This document shows positions 1 through 8,347 of a stretch of 64,000 bases of DNA, piece after piece. The translations under genes and the position numbers were made by a program. The notes beneath the pieces are model-generated. The model was given only the letters and a program-made list of their open reading frames with translations, did no database searches and had not been told where the DNA came from. Location of the stretch: contig NZ_JANCMW010000006.1 in assembly GCF_029207565.1 (NCBI RefSeq), positions 62,001 to 126,000 of the forward strand. Direction: 5' to 3'. This stretch comes from Marinobacter iranensis. Lineage in GTDB: Bacteria; Pseudomonadota; Gammaproteobacteria; Pseudomonadales; Oleiphilaceae. Position 1 is the stretch's first letter, and each line of letters starts with the position of its first letter.

Positions 1-2
1 CC

Positions 3-413
3 AACGGTGACCTGTGCGTGGCCGCCGGCTATTCCGGCGACATCCTGCAGGCGGCTGCCCGCGCCGAGGAAGCCGGCAACGGCAACGTGATCCGCTACAC
101 CATCCCCAAGGAGGGCGCGGTGTTGTGGTTCGACATGATGACCATTCCGGCCGGTGCTCCCAATGCGGAAAACGCCCACAAGCTGATGAACTTCCTGATG
201 CGCCCGGAGATCATTGCCGACGTGACCAACTACGTGTGGTACGCCAACCCGAACAAACCGGCCAACGAATTCGTTGACCCGGAAATCCTCAGCGACACCA
301 GCATCTACCCCACCGACGAAGTGATGAAGAAGCTGTACATCATGGAAGGTCGGCCCCAGGACGCACAGCGCCTGATGACCCGCACTTGGACCAGCGTGAA
401 GTCTGGTCGTTAA
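3..413 (+). CDS. potF: Polyamine ABC transporter substrate-binding protein, C-terminal part
   Basis: Periplasmic binding protein delivering putrescine-type polyamines to the permease encoded downstream. Only the last 136 codons are in the window; the reading frame is open from base 3, so the gene continues to the left. The visible part has the PotD/PotF features AGYSGD near the start, then IPKEGAVLWFDMMTIPAGA, AHKLMNFLMRPE and a C-terminal TRTWTSVKSGR tail. The stop codon lies 3 bases before the GTG start of potG, so it is the first visible gene of a potFGHI operon. The ligand is inferred from family and context. A second, PotD-type binding protein lies at 49.6-50.7 kb. Confidence 0.9.
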   Translation, partial: NGDLCVAAGYSGDILQAAARAEEAGNGNVIRYTIPKEGAVLWFDMMTIPAGAPNAENAHKLMNFLMRPEIIADVTNYVWYANPNKPANEFVDPEILSDTSIYPTDEVMKKLYIMEGRPQDAQRLMTRTWTSVKSGR

Positions 414-416
414 GGG

Positions 417-1535
417 GTGGAAAACGGCAACAACACCTCCGCGCAAGCGGAGATGTTACTCAGCATTCAGGGCATATCCAAGAGCTTTGACAGCACTCTG
501 GCCGTGGATAACGTAAGCCTGGACATCCACAAGGGCGAGATTTTCGCCCTGCTGGGTGGTTCCGGCTCCGGAAAGTCCACGTTGCTGCGCATGCTGGCAG
601 GCTTTGAAACACCCAACGCCGGTCGCGTGGTACTGGATAGCCAGGACATTACCGCCCTGCCTCCGTACCTGCGGCCCACCAATATGATGTTCCAGTCCTA
701 CGCGCTGTTCCCCCATATGACGGTGGAACAGAACATTGCCATGGGGCTGAAACAGGACAAACTGGCCAAAGGTGAAATCCGCGACCGGGTCGAGGCCATG
801 CTGAAACTGGTCAAGATGGAGAGCTTTGCCAAACGCAAGCCCCAGCAATTATCCGGCGGCCAACAGCAGCGTGTAGCGCTGGCCCGCTCCCTGGCCAAGC
901 GGCCGAAACTGCTGTTGCTGGACGAGCCCATGGGCGCGCTGGACAAGAAACTGCGCACGGAAATGCAGCTGGAACTGGTGGAAATCCTGGAAAAGGTGGG
1001 CGCCACCTGCCTGATGGTCACCCACGACCAGGAAGAAGCCATGACCATGGCCAGCCGCATTGCCATCATGGCCCAGGGTCGCATCGCCCAGGTGGGTTCC
1101 CCCATCGATATCTACGAGAGCCCGAACAGCCGTATGACGGCCGAGTTCATCGGTTCGGTGAATATCTTTGAGGCCAACATCCTGGAAGACGAATCCGACA
1201 GCATTACTCTTAACAGTAACGCGCTGGATGCCCCGGTGTTTATCGACCGGGGCGTAACCACCCCGGCGGAAAGCACCGCGACACTCGTGGCCCTGCGTCC
1301 GGAAAAAATCTACCTCACCAGCGACAAGCCAGACGGTGATACCAACTGGAGCTGTGGCACCGTGGACAACATCGCGTACCTGGGAGACATCACTTCCTAT
1401 TACGTGAAGCTGGCCAGCGGCAAGCGCGTTCAGGCCACCATGGCCAACGTCGAACGCCGCGGTGAGCGACCGACCTGGGGCGATACGGTGTTTGTGTCCT
1501 GGGAAGCCTCCAGCCCCATCCTGCTGTGGAACTGA
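417..1535 (+). CDS. potG: Polyamine ABC transporter ATP-binding protein PotG
   Basis: Cytoplasmic ATPase of the PotFGHI importer, 372 residues, close to the usual size. Walker A is GGSGSGKST (about residues 45-53), the signature is [19 protein letters not shown] and Walker B is LLLLDEPMGALD, followed by a VTHDQEEAM switch region. A C-terminal TOBE-like regulatory part follows. The start used is GTG at 417; an in-frame ATG at 453 just before the ABC domain is an alternative, since no strong ribosome binding site separates the two. PotG rather than PotA is favoured by PPYLRPTNMMFQSYALFPHM and by the gene order. Confidence 0.93.
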   Translation: MENGNNTSAQAEMLLSIQGISKSFDSTLAVDNVSLDIHKGEIFALLGGSGSGKSTLLRMLAGFETPNAGRVVLDSQDITALPPYLRPTNMMFQSYALFPHMTVEQNIAMGLKQDKLAKGEIRDRVEAMLKLVKMESFAKRKPQQLSGGQQQRVALARSLAKRPKLLLLDEPMGALDKKLRTEMQLELVEILEKVGATCLMVTHDQEEAMTMASRIAIMAQGRIAQVGSPIDIYESPNSRMTAEFIGSVNIFEANILEDESDSITLNSNALDAPVFIDRGVTTPAESTATLVALRPEKIYLTSDKPDGDTNWSCGTVDNIAYLGDITSYYVKLASGKRVQATMANVERRGERPTWGDTVFVSWEASSPILLWN

Positions 1536-1539
1536 TGCC

Positions 1540-2469
1540 ATGGCCAACAAACTGATGCCCGCCCCGTTGATGGAGCGGGTACGCGCCGTGGTGTTTCACC
1601 GCCGGGTGGTGTTCGGTATCCCGTTCCTGTGGTTGCTGCTGTTCTTCCTGCTGCCGTTCGCGCTGGTGCTGAAGATCAGCTTTTCATCGGCGGTGATGGC
1701 CATCCCTCCTTACGAGCCGGTGTTCACCTTCGTGGACAACACCTTCTCGGTGATGGTGAATTTCAGCAACTACCTGTTCCTGCTGTCCGACAGTCTGTAT
1801 ATCGCCGCCTACTGGGGGTCGGTCAAGATCGCCTTCATTGCCACACTGGTCTGCCTGCTGATCGGCTACCCCATGGCCTATGCCATGGCCCGTGCTTCGG
1901 CGCGGATGCAACTGGTACTGCTGTTGATGGTGATGCTGCCATCCTGGACCTCGTTCCTGATCCGCGTGTACGCGTGGATGGGCATCCTTGGCAACCAGGG
2001 GCTGCTGAACAACCTGTTGATGTGGCTGGGTGCCATCAACGAACCACTGAAAATGCTGAACACCAACTTTGCGGTGGTGCTGGGCATTGCCTACGCCTAC
2101 CTGCCCTTCATGGTACTGCCCATCTACACCAACCTGGTGAAGCTGGACGTGCGCCTGCTGGAGGCGGCGTCGGACCTGGGCTGTCGCAGCCTGACCACCT
2201 TCTGGGCCATCACGCTGCCGCTGTCCAGGGCAGGCATCGTTGCCGGTTCCATGCTGGTGTTCATTCCCGCCGTGGGTGAATTTGTGATTCCGGAACTGCT
2301 GGGCGGCCCGGATACGCTGATGATCGGCAAGGTGCTGTGGGAGGAATTTTTCAATAACCGTGACTGGCCGGTAGCGTCTTCCCTGGCCATCGTGATGCTG
2401 GCTCTGCTGCTGATCCCCATCGTGCTGTTCCACCGCTTACAGGCCAGGGAGATGGAAAAGGATGGTTAA
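1540..2469 (+). CDS. potH: Polyamine ABC transporter permease PotH
   Basis: Inner-membrane permease of the polyamine importer, about 309 residues with about six hydrophobic segments. The EAA-loop-like motif LEAASDLGCRSLTTFWAITLP, which contacts the ATPase, is seen in the C-terminal half. The start is taken at ATG 1540, four bases after the potG stop; the frame is open further upstream but that stretch lies inside potG. Its 3' end overlaps potI by 8 bases, so potH and potI are probably translationally coupled. Confidence 0.92.
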   Translation: MANKLMPAPLMERVRAVVFHRRVVFGIPFLWLLLFFLLPFALVLKISFSSAVMAIPPYEPVFTFVDNTFSVMVNFSNYLFLLSDSLYIAAYWGSVKIAFIATLVCLLIGYPMAYAMARASARMQLVLLLMVMLPSWTSFLIRVYAWMGILGNQGLLNNLLMWLGAINEPLKMLNTNFAVVLGIAYAYLPFMVLPIYTNLVKLDVRLLEAASDLGCRSLTTFWAITLPLSRAGIVAGSMLVFIPAVGEFVIPELLGGPDTLMIGKVLWEEFFNNRDWPVASSLAIVMLALLLIPIVLFHRLQAREMEKDG

Positions 2470-3283
2470 ATCTCGGCCCTTCAGTTTCTCGAAGGTGATG
2501 CTGGTACTCGGCCTGTTGTTCCTGTACCTGCCGATGGTGGTACTGATCGTCTACTCGTTCAACGCCTCCCGGCTGGTGTCGGTATGGGCCGGCTTTTCCA
2601 CCCACTGGTACGGCGAGCTGTTCCGGGACCAGCAGATTCTCTCCGCCGTGTGGATGAGCCTGAAGATTGCCTTCTACTCCGCCAGCATGGCGGTGTGCCT
2701 GGGTACCCTGTGCGCATTCGTGATGACCCGCTTCAAGCGAATTCGCGGGCGTACTCTGCTGTCCAGCATGGTCAGTGCGCCATTGGTTATGCCGGAGGTG
2801 ATCACGGGCTTGTCGCTGTTGCTGCTGTTCGTGCAGATGGCGCAAACCATCGGCTGGCCGGTGGACCGGGGCATGGCGACCATCTGGATAGCCCACACCA
2901 CCTTCTGCAGCGCTTACGTGGCCGTTGTGGTCAGTGCCCGCCTGCGGGAGGTGGACCGCTCCATTGAGGAAGCGGCCATGGACCTGGGCTGCACGCCCCT
3001 GAAGACATTCTTTGTGATCACCCTGCCGGTGATTGCCCCGGCGCTGGTGTCGGGCTGGCTACTGGCATTCACCCTGTCGCTGGACGACCTGGTGATCGCC
3101 AGCTTCGTCTCCGGCCCGGGGGCCACTACCCTGCCCATGGTGGTGTTCTCATCGGTACGCATGGGCGTGTCACCCAAGATCAACGCGCTGGCTGCGCTGA
3201 TCATTCTGGCGGTGTCACTGATTGCTTTTATTGCGTGGTATCTGATGTGGCGGGCCGAGAAGAGACGTCAAGGGGAAGCGTAA
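2462..3283 (+). CDS. potI: Polyamine ABC transporter permease PotI
   Basis: Second inner-membrane permease subunit, 273 residues and about six membrane segments. The EAA-loop motif is EEAAMDLGCTPLKTFFVITLP, followed by a conserved FTLSLDDLVIASFVSGPG stretch typical of PotC/PotI permeases. ATG 2462 lies inside the last codons of potH. A strong hairpin directly follows, so this is the last gene of the potFGHI operon. Confidence 0.92.
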   Translation: MVKSRPFSFSKVMLVLGLLFLYLPMVVLIVYSFNASRLVSVWAGFSTHWYGELFRDQQILSAVWMSLKIAFYSASMAVCLGTLCAFVMTRFKRIRGRTLLSSMVSAPLVMPEVITGLSLLLLFVQMAQTIGWPVDRGMATIWIAHTTFCSAYVAVVVSARLREVDRSIEEAAMDLGCTPLKTFFVITLPVIAPALVSGWLLAFTLSLDDLVIASFVSGPGATTLPMVVFSSVRMGVSPKINALAALIILAVSLIAFIAWYLMWRAEKRRQGEA

Positions 3284-3293
3284 CACCTCCCGC

Positions 3294-3321
3294 CAGGAGC
3301 CCGGCTTACACCGGGCTCCTG
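3294..3321. terminator. Hairpin between convergent potI and methyltransferase gene
   Basis: Perfect 11-bp stem CAGGAGCCCGG / CCGGGCTCCTG with a 6-base loop, 10 bases after the potI stop and 15 bases before the end of the convergent methyltransferase gene. No clear T-run follows on either strand, so it may need Rho or act as a bidirectional transcript-end stabiliser. Confidence 0.6.
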
Positions 3322-3336
3322 TACCCTGCACCTTTA

Positions 3337-4221
3337 CTATCCGTTCTCGGGATTCCGGGCGGTAATACACCAGGAACTGGAAGGCATCACAATCTGCCCG
3401 GCGTTATCCTGATAGGGCGTCAGCGCCTGTCGCAGGGCTTCCTCAATTTCCGGGCGCTGCTGTTCCGCCAGTTCCCCCGCCTCCCGGAAGACCTCACCGG
3501 CTGGCCCGATGGCTAGCTGGAAGTTGATGGCATCCAGCACCGAATCCCCCACGGTTACCGGGCCGTCAACCTGCTCAAAGTTGATGTCCCGGAAGCCGGC
3601 GATTTCAAGTTGCTGTGATACAACCTCGGTGTTAGCCATGGAGAAGGGCCCCGGGCCGCAGGAGCGGGCGCCCTCGCCCGGTTCCGGCAGAAAGCGCAGC
3701 ACCACTTCCTTTGCCATACCCAGCCAGGGGTTGTAATCACTGCTGCGCCAGACAATGAACATCAACTCACCCCCTGGCCGCAGCGCCCGGCGGATGTTTT
3801 TCATGGCCCGCACCGGGTTTTCGAAGAACATCATGCCGAAGCGTGAAAAACACAGGTCGAAACGGCCATCGAAAGGGTAACGCTCCACGTCTTCGGTGAT
3901 AAACCGGATGTTATCCAGACCAGCCTTGTGGGCATCTTCCCTGGCCCTTTCAAGGAACTGCTCCACACAGTCAATGCCGAGCACGTAGCCATCAGGGCCG
4001 ACCTTTCGGGCCAACTGGATCCCGGTGTCTCCCCAGCCACACCCCACATCCAGAATGCGGCTACCGGGCGTTACGGTCAGGCGTTCCAATGGCACCCGGC
4101 TGTGGTAGCTCAGGCCTTCCATCAGGATGTGGCGGAACCGGTCAAACTTGTCCGCCAGAGTGTCATTCCAGAACTGGACGTATTCGGTGGGCTCAGTCAG
4201 TTTGGTTGCAACCTCGTTCAT
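3337..4221 (-). CDS. Class I SAM-dependent methyltransferase
   Basis: Soluble methyltransferase of about 294 residues; the substrate is not recognisable. Motif I ILDVGCGWGDTGIQLARKVG binds S-adenosylmethionine, and the LGIDCVEQFLERAR, YPFDGRFDLCFSRFGMMFF and ALRPGGELMFIVW segments complete the UbiE/COQ5-like Rossmann fold. The start is placed at the ATG at 4221 because a GGAGG ribosome binding site lies a few bases upstream; the frame stays open up to 4344 but without such support. The gene is convergent with potI and divergent from the 649-residue protein at 4412. Confidence 0.8.
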   Translation of the reverse strand: MNEVATKLTEPTEYVQFWNDTLADKFDRFRHILMEGLSYHSRVPLERLTVTPGSRILDVGCGWGDTGIQLARKVGPDGYVLGIDCVEQFLERAREDAHKAGLDNIRFITEDVERYPFDGRFDLCFSRFGMMFFENPVRAMKNIRRALRPGGELMFIVWRSSDYNPWLGMAKEVVLRFLPEPGEGARSCGPGPFSMANTEVVSQQLEIAGFRDINFEQVDGPVTVGDSVLDAINFQLAIGPAGEVFREAGELAEQQRPEIEEALRQALTPYQDNAGQIVMPSSSWCITARNPENG

Positions 4222-4411
4222 GGCATCCTCCATTGTGGTGTCCGGTGACCCAAGGACGCATAGACTGGAAGCCTTGTTCCCGAATTTCTGCAACGGCTGG
4301 CATTCATCAGGTAACTGGACACTTCGTTTCTGGCACCGGCGCAACTACACTGCCAATGGTAAGCGCTCGCCTGTTTTGATGAGCGCGGAATAACACAAAA
4401 GGAGCTGACTG

Positions 4412-6361
4412 TTGGATATCGCCCAGGCCTCGATGCAGTTTGATGCCGCCCTGGCGGACTTTGCCCGTGCCCGCAGTGCATCGCCGCAGGCGTCCAGCCT
4501 GGGTCTGCTGGAACGGGCACGTTTGCTGATGACCTTACCGGGCGGTTTTGATGTGGTGTACCGCCGCGTTCGTGCCCTGGAATCAGCAGGCATCTTCGGT
4601 ACCAGCGACTGGTCCAGGCCGTCCATTCTGCAGCCGGCCCTGGCAAAACATTCGTTGCGTGAGGCAGGCGCCGTTACCACCGTGGTGGAGGCCATCAGCG
4701 AAATACGTCTGCTGGCGGTGGTGCGTGGTGATTACTTCCACCCCGGCATATCCTCGGAGCAGGCCCGGCACTTCCTCACCCAGGTGATGGCCCTGAACCT
4801 GGATCTCTTATCCGGCACACTGACCGAAGCCGACCGGGAACGACCGAAGCAACTCGGAACCATTGTGCAGGGGCTGTACCAGTACCTGATCTCCCACCTT
4901 GGCTACGACAGCCTGCTGGACAGCCTGGTAGCCGAAGTGTGGCGGCTTTTGGAGCAGGGGCCGGTACAGGTGGACAGCATCTGCGACATGATCGGGCAAA
5001 TTGCCAAATGCCTGTATGACCCTGAACTGAAAACCACCGGCACCGCCGATGCCACCCGCCTGGTACGCGCCCTGTTCGCGCCCACCCCTGCCAGCAAGGA
5101 AGACCCCGGCCTGGACGTGTATCAACTGCGACTGGCCAAAATGGACGACGTGGGTCTGTCCGCGGAAGCTACGCATTTTGCCCGCAACATGCACGACACC
5201 GGGCTGGCCTCTCCCTACCATGCGGCGTTTCTCCGCTTTCTGCGCGCCAGCGACCAAGACGATATGATCCCTGCAGCCCTTGGTTTGACCATGACAGGGC
5301 TTGATGACTTTTACTGCTATAACCAGTTGGTGAATGCCCTGATTGACGAGGCCGTCTATCCAGAGACCTGTCAGGCAGTCTACGGCCTGACCATGATGCT
5401 TGAACGCGGTTCGCTGTTCACACCGCCGGTGGCCCAGGCACTCTGGCGACAGATCAAGCTCAAATTATCGCCGGAAACCGAACAGGCCCTGTCAGAAGCC
5501 TTCGGCAATGCCGTGCCGCCGAGGGTCTTCCTGCTGGCCGGCGTGCTCAACCTGCTGGGGCAGCCACTGGGCGTAGGCCAGGGCAACAATCCCACTTGCC
5601 AGTCTGCCATCGGGCTCTCCATGTGGGCCGCCAACGAGGCGGACTATCTGCTGCAGGTGCTGGCCTGGGCCGCCCGTGATAACGAAGTGTTGAGCCGTTT
5701 TGAAGGCTGGGAAGTGTCGTCGAAAAATCTGGAGCCGGGGCTGGTGACAGACACACCAGTGGACGTGGATCCGGTTTCGCTGATCCTGATTCCACACCTG
5801 GACCGCATCTACGGCGAAATGTGGCGACGCTGTGAGGACCGGGACGACGATGCCCACCGCTGGATCAACCCGGAATTCTATGGCTGGTGGGTCAGCCATG
5901 GGTTCAAGGTGGTGGCGGACATTCACACCGGGGAAATCAAGGACTACGACGCGTTTATTCGCCACTTCTATGCCAGTTACCACCCCTACTACAACGGCAA
6001 TTTTCCGGTCATTCACCACCAGCCAGCCGGCATCGCCGTCACCGACAGCGCCGCCCGCTTCGTCGGGCGCCACGCCATCACCATTCTGCGGGTGGCCCTG
6101 AGCCCCAGCAATGAAATGCGGGTCTATTTCTTCAACCCCAACAACGACAGTGGCCAGGATTGGGGCCAGGGCATTACCTGCTCAACTCGAGGAAATGGCG
6201 AGATACGCGGCGAAGCCTCCCTGCCCGTCGCGGAATTTGCCTCACGCCTTTACGCCTTCCACTACGACACCCTGGAACTGGGTGACCTGGCCACCATACC
6301 CGAGGCCGAAGTGGCCCGGGTTATGGAACTGGGGTATGGAAGTTGGGCGGCTCCCGACTAG
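4412..6361 (+). CDS. Uncharacterised 649-residue protein with a possible Cys-His-Asn catalytic site
   Basis: I do not recognise an annotated family. The TTG start at 4412 is chosen because AAAAGGAG sits 8-13 bases upstream. The N-terminal 380 residues look alpha-helical with no signal peptide or membrane segment. The C-terminal part has GQGNNPTCQSAIGLSMW (Cys396), then GRHAITILRV (His554) and VYFFNPNNDSGQDWG (Asn575), an order and spacing that resemble the Cys-His-Asn triad of papain-like or transglutaminase-like folds. This is inference from motif layout only. The gene stands alone, divergent from a methyltransferase, and its TAG stop overlaps the livM stop tail to tail by 4 bases. Confidence 0.75.
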   Translation: MDIAQASMQFDAALADFARARSASPQASSLGLLERARLLMTLPGGFDVVYRRVRALESAGIFGTSDWSRPSILQPALAKHSLREAGAVTTVVEAISEIRLLAVVRGDYFHPGISSEQARHFLTQVMALNLDLLSGTLTEADRERPKQLGTIVQGLYQYLISHLGYDSLLDSLVAEVWRLLEQGPVQVDSICDMIGQIAKCLYDPELKTTGTADATRLVRALFAPTPASKEDPGLDVYQLRLAKMDDVGLSAEATHFARNMHDTGLASPYHAAFLRFLRASDQDDMIPAALGLTMTGLDDFYCYNQLVNALIDEAVYPETCQAVYGLTMMLERGSLFTPPVAQALWRQIKLKLSPETEQALSEAFGNAVPPRVFLLAGVLNLLGQPLGVGQGNNPTCQSAIGLSMWAANEADYLLQVLAWAARDNEVLSRFEGWEVSSKNLEPGLVTDTPVDVDPVSLILIPHLDRIYGEMWRRCEDRDDDAHRWINPEFYGWWVSHGFKVVADIHTGEIKDYDAFIRHFYASYHPYYNGNFPVIHHQPAGIAVTDSAARFVGRHAITILRVALSPSNEMRVYFFNPNNDSGQDWGQGITCSTRGNGEIRGEASLPVAEFASRLYAFHYDTLELGDLATIPEAEVARVMELGYGSWAAPD

Positions 6362-7353
6362 CTCATATTCTTGCGCATAAAGTTCTGGATCTCCCCCACA
6401 ATACCCGAGCGGAAGGCCATCACCGTCAGCACGAAGATAGCGCCAAGGATCGGGTCTACCCAGTCGCCCAGCGGGCCCTGGGCCAATTGGTATTCCAGAT
6501 TAACCACAAAGGTGGCGCCTACTACCGGGCCGAGAAGGGTCCCGGTGCCACCCAGCAGGGTCATCAGGATGACTTCGCCGGACATGTGCCAGTGGGCGTC
6601 GTTGAGGGATGCAAGCTGGAACACCACGGTTTTCACCGAACCGGCCAGGCCGGCCAGGCCAGCGGAGATCACGAAGGCCAGCAGTTTGTAGCGGTCCACG
6701 TTGTAGCCCAGGGAAACTGCCCTTGGCTCATTCTGCTTGATGGCCTTCAGGACCTGCCCGAAAGGCGAGCCAACAATCCGCTGCACCATCAGGTAGCCGC
6801 CCAGGAACACCGCCAGCACGAAATAATACATGGCGTAGTTGTTCTCCAGATCCACCAGGCCGAACAGGTGGCCCCGTGGAACACCATGCATACCATCTTC
6901 ACCACCGGTGAACGGTGCCTGCACGAAGAAGAAGTAGACCAGTTGGGCCAGAGCCAGGGTGATCATCGCGAAATAGATGCCCTGGCGGCGGATGGCCACA
7001 ATCCCGAAGCCAAGGCCGAGCACCGTTGCCACCGCAGTACCAACGATAATGCCCATTTCCGTGGTCAGCCCGGAGAAATTCGAGAGCAGGTAGCCGGTGG
7101 TGTAGGAACCGGCCGCCAGGAACGCTGCGTGCCCAAAAGACAGCAGACCGGTGTATCCCAACAGAAGGTTGAACGCCACCGCGAACAGGGCGAAACACAG
7201 GATTTTCATCAGGAACACGGGGTACATGACCGCTGGAGCCAGCAGGAGCAAGGCCAGCAACACCAGGTTGAGGATCCGCTTCTTGCGTTGTTCCGACTTC
7301 TGCTGTTTAACGATACTTTGTTGAATATCGGTCTGTGTGGTTGTAGTCGCCAT
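6358..7353 (-). CDS. livM: Branched-chain amino acid-type ABC transporter permease LivM
   Basis: Inner-membrane permease, about 331 residues with eight or more hydrophobic segments. Family signatures include NLLLGYTGLLSFGHAAFLAAG and FGQVLKAIKQNEPRA, the latter being the ATPase-contact loop. The start is placed at ATG 7353 because GGAGG lies 7 bases upstream; a GTG at 7356, which shares its G with the livH stop codon, is possible. It is the last gene of livGFKHM. The basic N-terminal extension (QQKSEQRKKR) is cytoplasmic. Confidence 0.9.
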   Translation of the reverse strand: MATTTTQTDIQQSIVKQQKSEQRKKRILNLVLLALLLLAPAVMYPVFLMKILCFALFAVAFNLLLGYTGLLSFGHAAFLAAGSYTTGYLLSNFSGLTTEMGIIVGTAVATVLGLGFGIVAIRRQGIYFAMITLALAQLVYFFFVQAPFTGGEDGMHGVPRGHLFGLVDLENNYAMYYFVLAVFLGGYLMVQRIVGSPFGQVLKAIKQNEPRAVSLGYNVDRYKLLAFVISAGLAGLAGSVKTVVFQLASLNDAHWHMSGEVILMTLLGGTGTLLGPVVGATFVVNLEYQLAQGPLGDWVDPILGAIFVLTVMAFRSGIVGEIQNFMRKNMS

Positions 7354-7355
7354 CA

Positions 7356-8243
7356 CTATGCCTCCTTACCGAACAGGCCCGACGGGCGAATCAACAGGAC
7401 AACCACCATCACCAGGAAGATCACGGCTGCCGACCCTTCCGGATAGAACACCTTGGTAAACCCTTCCACAACGCCCATCATCAGGCCGGTAATCACAGCG
7501 CCGGCGATGGAACCCATGCCGCCGATGACCACCACGGCAAACACCACGATGAGTATGTTCGAGCCCATCACCGGGGATACCGAATAGATGGGCGCAGCAA
7601 GCGCACCGGCAAAGGCGGCCAGCATAACGCCGAAGCCATAGGTCAGGCTGATCAGTAGTGGCACATTAATGCCGAATCCCTGCATCAGTTGGGAATCTTC
7701 CGTGCCTGCCCGCAGGTATGAGCCAAGCCGGGTTTTTTCGATCAGGAACCAGGTGCCGAAGCACACCACAAGGGCAGCCACGATGACCCAGGCACGATAG
7801 TAGGGCAGGAACATGAACCCGAGGTTCATACCGCCCCTGAACACTTCCGGCATGGAATAGCGCAGGCCGGAAACGCCGTAAATATTGGTCAGCACACCCT
7901 GGAGAATAAGGGCGATACCGAAAGTCAGCAGCAGGCTGTAGATATGGTCCTGGCCGGCAATGCGCCGCAACAGGAAATACTCCAGCACGATGCCAAAGCA
8001 GCCCACCACAACCGGGGCAAGAAAGAGAGCCACCCAGTAGTTGATTCCGAAGGCGTCAAACATGAGAACGGTGCACATGGCACCAAGCATGTACATGGCT
8101 CCATGGGCAAAGTTGATGATTTTCAGCAGGCCGAAGATGACCGCTAGCCCCAGGCTCAACAGGGCGTAAAAGGAACCATTGATCACCCCGAGCATTAACT
8201 GGCCAGACAGCACGGCCACGGGGACTCCCAAAATCTCGGTCAT
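7356..8243 (-). CDS. livH: Branched-chain amino acid-type ABC transporter permease LivH
   Basis: Inner-membrane permease of 295 residues and about eight hydrophobic segments. The LivH signature GLAVIFGLLKIINFAHGAMYMLGA near the N terminus and GSYLRAGTEDSQLMQGFGIN, the ATPase-contact loop, are present. It follows livK after a gap of about 100 bases that carries a stable hairpin. Its stop codon abuts the livM start. Liv-type systems also move amides and small carboxylates, so the substrate is inferred only loosely. Confidence 0.91.
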   Translation of the reverse strand: MTEILGVPVAVLSGQLMLGVINGSFYALLSLGLAVIFGLLKIINFAHGAMYMLGAMCTVLMFDAFGINYWVALFLAPVVVGCFGIVLEYFLLRRIAGQDHIYSLLLTFGIALILQGVLTNIYGVSGLRYSMPEVFRGGMNLGFMFLPYYRAWVIVAALVVCFGTWFLIEKTRLGSYLRAGTEDSQLMQGFGINVPLLISLTYGFGVMLAAFAGALAAPIYSVSPVMGSNILIVVFAVVVIGGMGSIAGAVITGLMMGVVEGFTKVFYPEGSAAVIFLVMVVVLLIRPSGLFGKEA

Positions 8244-8306
8244 GTTACAAACTCCAAAAGCAGCGCAACTTAACAGAGGCGAATTGCGTGTCTGCAGGTC
8301 AGTGGC

Positions 8307-8329
8307 CGCCCCGCCGAGACTGCGGGGCG
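8307..8329 (-). other. Intercistronic hairpin between livK and livH
   Basis: Perfect 8-bp stem CGCCCCGC / GCGGGGCG with a 7-base loop, about 20 bases downstream of the livK stop. There is no T-run, so it is more likely to stabilise the livK message or partly attenuate than to be a full terminator. That would give more binding protein than permease. Confidence 0.5.
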
Positions 8330-8347
8330 ACCCAGTCGGTCAGAACA

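Noticed and set aside
6343..7446. Open frame of 367 codons on the plus strand
   Set aside because: Antisense to livM and the end of livH; rich in His and Gln as expected of a reverse-complemented membrane protein.
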